DNA of 35,591 nt, taken from Rhodospirillaceae bacterium. Lineage in GTDB: Bacteria > Pseudomonadota > Alphaproteobacteria > Thalassobaculales > Thalassobaculaceae. The stretch spans positions 1 through 35,591 of the forward strand of contig NZGS01000123.1 of NCBI GenBank assembly GCA_002690995.1. The letters are read 5' to 3'. A model generated the notes under the pieces. The model was not told the origin of the DNA, did not search any database, and worked only from the letters and a program-made list of their open reading frames with translations. Below are positions 33,168 to 35,591 of this stretch, in pieces (the first letter of the stretch is position 1; every line of letters starts with the position of its first letter). A program made the position numbers and the translations under genes.

Positions 33168-33893
33168 TTAGGCGATTTTTGGTTGGAACTTTTTGAAAAA
33201 ATGAGCCGAGAGTCCGCCTAACATTAGCCAGAATATGAAATTTACGCCTATTGAGACGGTTGTGAATTTCGCTGCAAGCTCTGCGGGAATAATACTGCTT
33301 TGAATAGAATGCTGTATTGGCGCGCCTAAAATGTGGGGTGCCAACAAAAGAATAAATGCCAGTATATACAAAGATGGATTTTTGTAAAAAACCAGTATCC
33401 ATAAGCCAGTTGCAGTCACTGTTGCTGTGCCTAACCACCAAAATTGCCGTCCAATCAATTCTGCCTTCATCATACCAGGCAATTCTGGCGGTAATCCGAC
33501 CGCCGGCGCGAGTATAAAAGCTGCAAAGCCGCCTATACCCCATAAAACTCCAATGCGGAACCCACCAGAGGATCCTCTTATTACCAAAGCTGATAAAATT
33601 AGAAGTGCGAAGCCAACTCCAGATATTATGGTTGTAAGACTTGTGTAAACTATTCTTTCAACAAAGTTTGCCGGTTCCCATTCCGGGCGATTTGATTTTG
33701 GGTCGCTGTTGTGAACCAGGTGAACGACAAACTTATCCGTGCCGGTTGTATAACGTGCATCAGCCGATTGTTTGGTTTCGAATTCTTCTGCTTTCACGAT
33801 CAACGGCACCGTAGTGAACTGATATAACAACGAGATTGCTAACCCAGCTAAAATGCCAGCGAGTATCGCACTTGAAAAAAGGCGTCGGATCAT
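33168..33893 (-). CDS. cbtA: CbtA family cobalt transporter
   Basis: A 241-residue membrane protein. It begins MIRRLFSSAILAGILAGLA, the family start, and has about five further hydrophobic spans (for example IISGVGFALLILSALVI, GVLWGIGGFAAFILAPAVGL, LGTATVTATGLWILVFY, LYILAFILLLAPHILG, and FIFWLMLGGLSAHFF). The conserved loop LAPAVGLPPELPG is the CbtA signature, and HPxxR-like charged residues follow the second half. CbtA with CbtB is a predicted cobalt uptake pair, so far supported mainly by its B12-riboswitch association elsewhere. The ATG at 33893 is used; a TTG at 33905 overlapping the cbtB stop is possible. No cobalamin synthesis gene is in the window. Confidence 0.87.
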   Translation of the reverse strand: MIRRLFSSAILAGILAGLAISLLYQFTTVPLIVKAEEFETKQSADARYTTGTDKFVVHLVHNSDPKSNRPEWEPANFVERIVYTSLTTIISGVGFALLILSALVIRGSSGGFRIGVLWGIGGFAAFILAPAVGLPPELPGMMKAELIGRQFWWLGTATVTATGLWILVFYKNPSLYILAFILLLAPHILGAPIQHSIQSSIIPAELAAKFTTVSIGVNFIFWLMLGGLSAHFFKKFQPKIA

Positions 33894-33901
33894 GATTAAA
33901 T

Positions 33902-34078
33902 TCAATGGCAGGGAAAGGAGACTGAGTGTCTTGTGTCATGAGCAGCGTTATGAATAGTGCTGGAGTCGGCAAAACCAACGCCCAAAATAAGGAAAGCGCT
34001 CATAAGTAAACCGAGAACAACGGCTGTGAGTTCATTTGAGCGAGCATCTGTCGCTACATGATTGGGTGTCATTTCCAC
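33902..34078 (-). CDS. cbtB: CbtB family cobalt transporter subunit (58 residues)
   Basis: A very small membrane protein read from the sequence: a GTG start with AGGAG seven bases upstream, one membrane span (AVVLGLLMSAFLILGVGF), then the His-rich C-terminus NAAHDTRHSVSFPCH and stop. The D-x-R-H then F-P-C-H ending is the CbtB signature and probably binds Co2+ or Ni2+ at the membrane face. It lies directly before cbtA, eight bases apart. No cobalamin riboswitch fits upstream, because the next gene starts within about 160 bases on the other strand and no B12-box sequence is visible. Confidence 0.88.
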   Translation of the reverse strand: MEMTPNHVATDARSNELTAVVLGLLMSAFLILGVGFADSSTIHNAAHDTRHSVSFPCH

Positions 34079-34236
34079 AAGCCAACTCCTAAAAATCTAA
34101 CTAAAGCAAATGGGAGATTTTTCAATAAAGTAAGAGGACATTAAAATAGCTTGTGTCTATTATCAAGGATTTAAAATCGCCTACTTTAAAAATTTTTATA
34201 AATGCAAATATTATGCGCAAGAAGGTGGAGGCAAAG

Positions 34237-35199
34237 TTGTCAGTAATTCTCGGGAGTGGCGAATACCGATATCGGGTGGTTGATGGGTGGGCAAAGCTAC
34301 CTGATAACTGGACTTTTATGGATGTTGCCGCTGTTGCGGTCGATAGCAAGGACCAGGTCTTTGTTTTTAACCGAGGAGAGCATCCCATGGTTGTATTCGA
34401 TAGAAATGGAAATTTTTTAAGAGAGTGGGGAAAGGGATTATTTACCCGGGCTCATGGCTTGCATATTGGACCTGATGATATGTTGTACTGCACGGATGAC
34501 GGCGACCATACAGTAAGAAAAATTACACCGGAAGGCAAAGTCATCCTAAGAATAGGTGTTCCAGGGGAACCTACTCCCTTCATGAGCGGGGAACCTTTTC
34601 ATCGCTGTACGCATACAGCACTTTCTCCAGATAATCATATTTTTGTCTCGGATGGTTATGGTAATGCATGCGTTCATAAATATTCGCCGGATGGAAAGTT
34701 AATTAAAACTTGGGGTGAACCAGGTTCTAATCCGGGTCAATTTAACCTTGTCCACAACATAGTAGCTGATGATGATGGTTGGATTTACGTTGCTGACCGC
34801 GAAAATCATAGGGTGCAGGTATTCGATACGGATGGTAATTTTGAAACTCAGTGGCATAATCTACATAGGCCTTGCGGACTTTTTATGCCTAGAGGAAAGT
34901 GTCCTAACTGCTTTATTGGTGAACTTGGTCCAGGCATGGCTGTTAACCGCCATTACAAAAATTTAGGTCCAAGACTGAGTATTGTATCAAATGAAGGGAA
35001 ACTGCTCGCTCGTTTGGGTGGTGAAGATGGTCCTGGTCTGGAAATTGGAAAGTTTATGGCGCCGCATGGTCTTGCAGTCGACTCACGAGGTGACATATAT
35101 GTCGGGGAAGTAGCTTATACAAACTGGCCTAACAGCCATGGAGATACCCCAAGACCAGACCATATTAGAACACTCCAGAAGCTTGAAAGAGTTATCTGA
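34237..35199 (+). CDS. NHL-repeat beta-propeller protein
   Basis: A 320-residue cytoplasmic six-bladed propeller of NHL repeats. Blades are visible as FVFNRGEHPMVVFDRNGNFLREWG, LYCTDDGDHTVRKITPEGKV, IFVSDGYGNACVHKYSPDGKLIKTWG, IYVADRENHRVQVFDTDGNF and a last DIYVGEVAY, read in pieces. Relatives of peptidyl-hydroxyglycine alpha-amidating lyase have this build, but no activity is claimed. The frame is open from 34153; the TTG at 34237 is preferred because GGAGG sits five bases before it and the product then starts SVILGSGEYRYRVV, the family start. Its 3' end overlaps the convergent oxidoreductase gene by eight bases. Confidence 0.83.
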   Translation: MSVILGSGEYRYRVVDGWAKLPDNWTFMDVAAVAVDSKDQVFVFNRGEHPMVVFDRNGNFLREWGKGLFTRAHGLHIGPDDMLYCTDDGDHTVRKITPEGKVILRIGVPGEPTPFMSGEPFHRCTHTALSPDNHIFVSDGYGNACVHKYSPDGKLIKTWGEPGSNPGQFNLVHNIVADDDGWIYVADRENHRVQVFDTDGNFETQWHNLHRPCGLFMPRGKCPNCFIGELGPGMAVNRHYKNLGPRLSIVSNEGKLLARLGGEDGPGLEIGKFMAPHGLAVDSRGDIYVGEVAYTNWPNSHGDTPRPDHIRTLQKLERVI

Positions 35200-35591
35200 G
35201 TGTTTCTAGCAGGGGTAGTACCTCGCTGCCAAAACGCTCTACTTGCTCTAAGCGTCGCTCATATGGCCCGACAAGGTCAACAATGATATGCCTAACACCA
35301 ACATCATAAAAGTCTTTAATTTTTTCAGCAACGTCGTTTGCCGATCCGAGCGCGGCATAACGCTTAGCGGCCTTTCGAAAATCCATATTGTATCTTTTAG
35401 AAAGTGAGTTTGTCGCCTCTTCAAGTGCCAGTTCATATGAGTCGTCTACACGTGTGAAAATTAAATGCCCAGTTCCAAATACATTAATAGTGCGTTTACA
35501 GGTATCGGCCTCATCAGCAATTTTTTTAAGTGCCTCAGAATACATCGCAGGTGTTACTACATAAGAAACATACCCGTCGGCAAGCCTACCC
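35192..35591 (-). CDS. LLM class flavin-dependent oxidoreductase (C-terminal part)
   Basis: The last roughly 132 residues of a luciferase-like flavin oxidoreductase; the gene begins beyond the right edge. The frame continues open to the window end and reads GRLADGYVSYVVTPAMYSEALKKI, which is the ARxADG segment near the C-terminal part of the barrel in this family. ALGSANDVAEKIKDFYDVGVRHIIVDLVGPYERRLEQVERFGSEVLP follows, the usual LGTPEEV-type ending. The ATG at 35545 is internal, not the start. It overlaps the convergent NHL gene by eight bases. It belongs to the same superfamily as the gene at 16342-17373 but is not a close copy. Confidence 0.8.
   Translation of the reverse strand, partial: GRLADGYVSYVVTPAMYSEALKKIADEADTCKRTINVFGTGHLIFTRVDDSYELALEEATNSLSKRYNMDFRKAAKRYAALGSANDVAEKIKDFYDVGVRHIIVDLVGPYERRLEQVERFGSEVLPLLETLR

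Noticed and set aside
33106-33543. Minus-strand open frame of 145 codons overlapping cbtA
   Set aside because: Different frame within cbtA, which has clear family membrane segments; this one has none.
34079-34236. Cobalamin riboswitch upstream of cbtB
   Set aside because: The space is too short before the divergent gene and no B12-box-like sequence was seen on the minus strand.

Overview
The window is a chromosomal segment of an alphaproteobacterium with a fairly low G+C genome. The class is inferred from the central housekeeping block dapA-smpB, udg (opposite strand), folK, rpoZ-rsh (spoT)-pdxJ-acpS-lepB-rnc-era-recO, an order typical of Alphaproteobacteria, and from the single bifunctional RelA/SpoT protein. 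The right-hand content (acyl-CoA metabolism, a Rieske dioxygenase, luciferase-like flavin oxidoreductases, SMP-30 and NHL propellers, a TAXI TRAP receptor) suggests a free-living, probably marine heterotroph. The order within the class cannot be settled from this sequence. No rRNA, tRNA, CRISPR array, insertion sequence, integrase or prophage gene was seen, and no gene-free stretch reaches 300 bases.

Layout. 1-269 (-) is the start of a TAXI-type TRAP solute receptor. 513-4151 (+) holds an SDR, a PcaF/PaaJ-type thiolase and a two-domain PaaH-type hydroxyacyl-CoA dehydrogenase; the last two suggest beta-oxidation of a dicarboxyl-CoA. 4158-6170 (-) is a soluble lytic transglycosylase. 6352-16302 is the conserved core: lysine biosynthesis, trans-translation, uracil repair, folate, stringent response, pyridoxine, ACP activation, signal peptidase, RNase III, Era and RecO.

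From 16342 onward the content is accessory and catabolic. A luciferase-like oxidoreductase diverges from a benzoate-type Rieske oxygenase (alpha plus beta) that has no adjacent reductase. Next to it lies a wrecked FAD monooxygenase of the salicylate/3-hydroxybenzoate hydroxylase type. Then come a divergent hydroxyacyl-CoA dehydrogenase and a four-gene operon on the minus strand (two acyl-CoA dehydrogenases, an ADP-forming acyl-CoA ligase, and a crotonase lacking both catalytic glutamates), with a clean inverted repeat over its likely promoter. A five-gene minus-strand operon follows: SDR, CMD-family protein, SMP-30 lactonase, AroE-like dehydrogenase, cinA. After it come a CRYL1-like dehydrogenase with a divergent aspartate-dehydrogenase-like protein, the cobalt transporter pair cbtB-cbtA (cbtB only 58 residues), an NHL-repeat protein with a TTG start, and the C-terminal part of a second luciferase-like oxidoreductase.

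The best candidates for undescribed biology are the SDR/CMD/SMP-30/AroE-like operon, the divergent AspDH-like/CRYL1 pair, and the ACAD-pair operon ending in a non-canonical crotonase. They look like unassigned catabolic pathways, and I see no sign of a new defence or mobile system. Several translation starts were moved from the longest possible frame to better-supported internal starts; reasons are given per gene.
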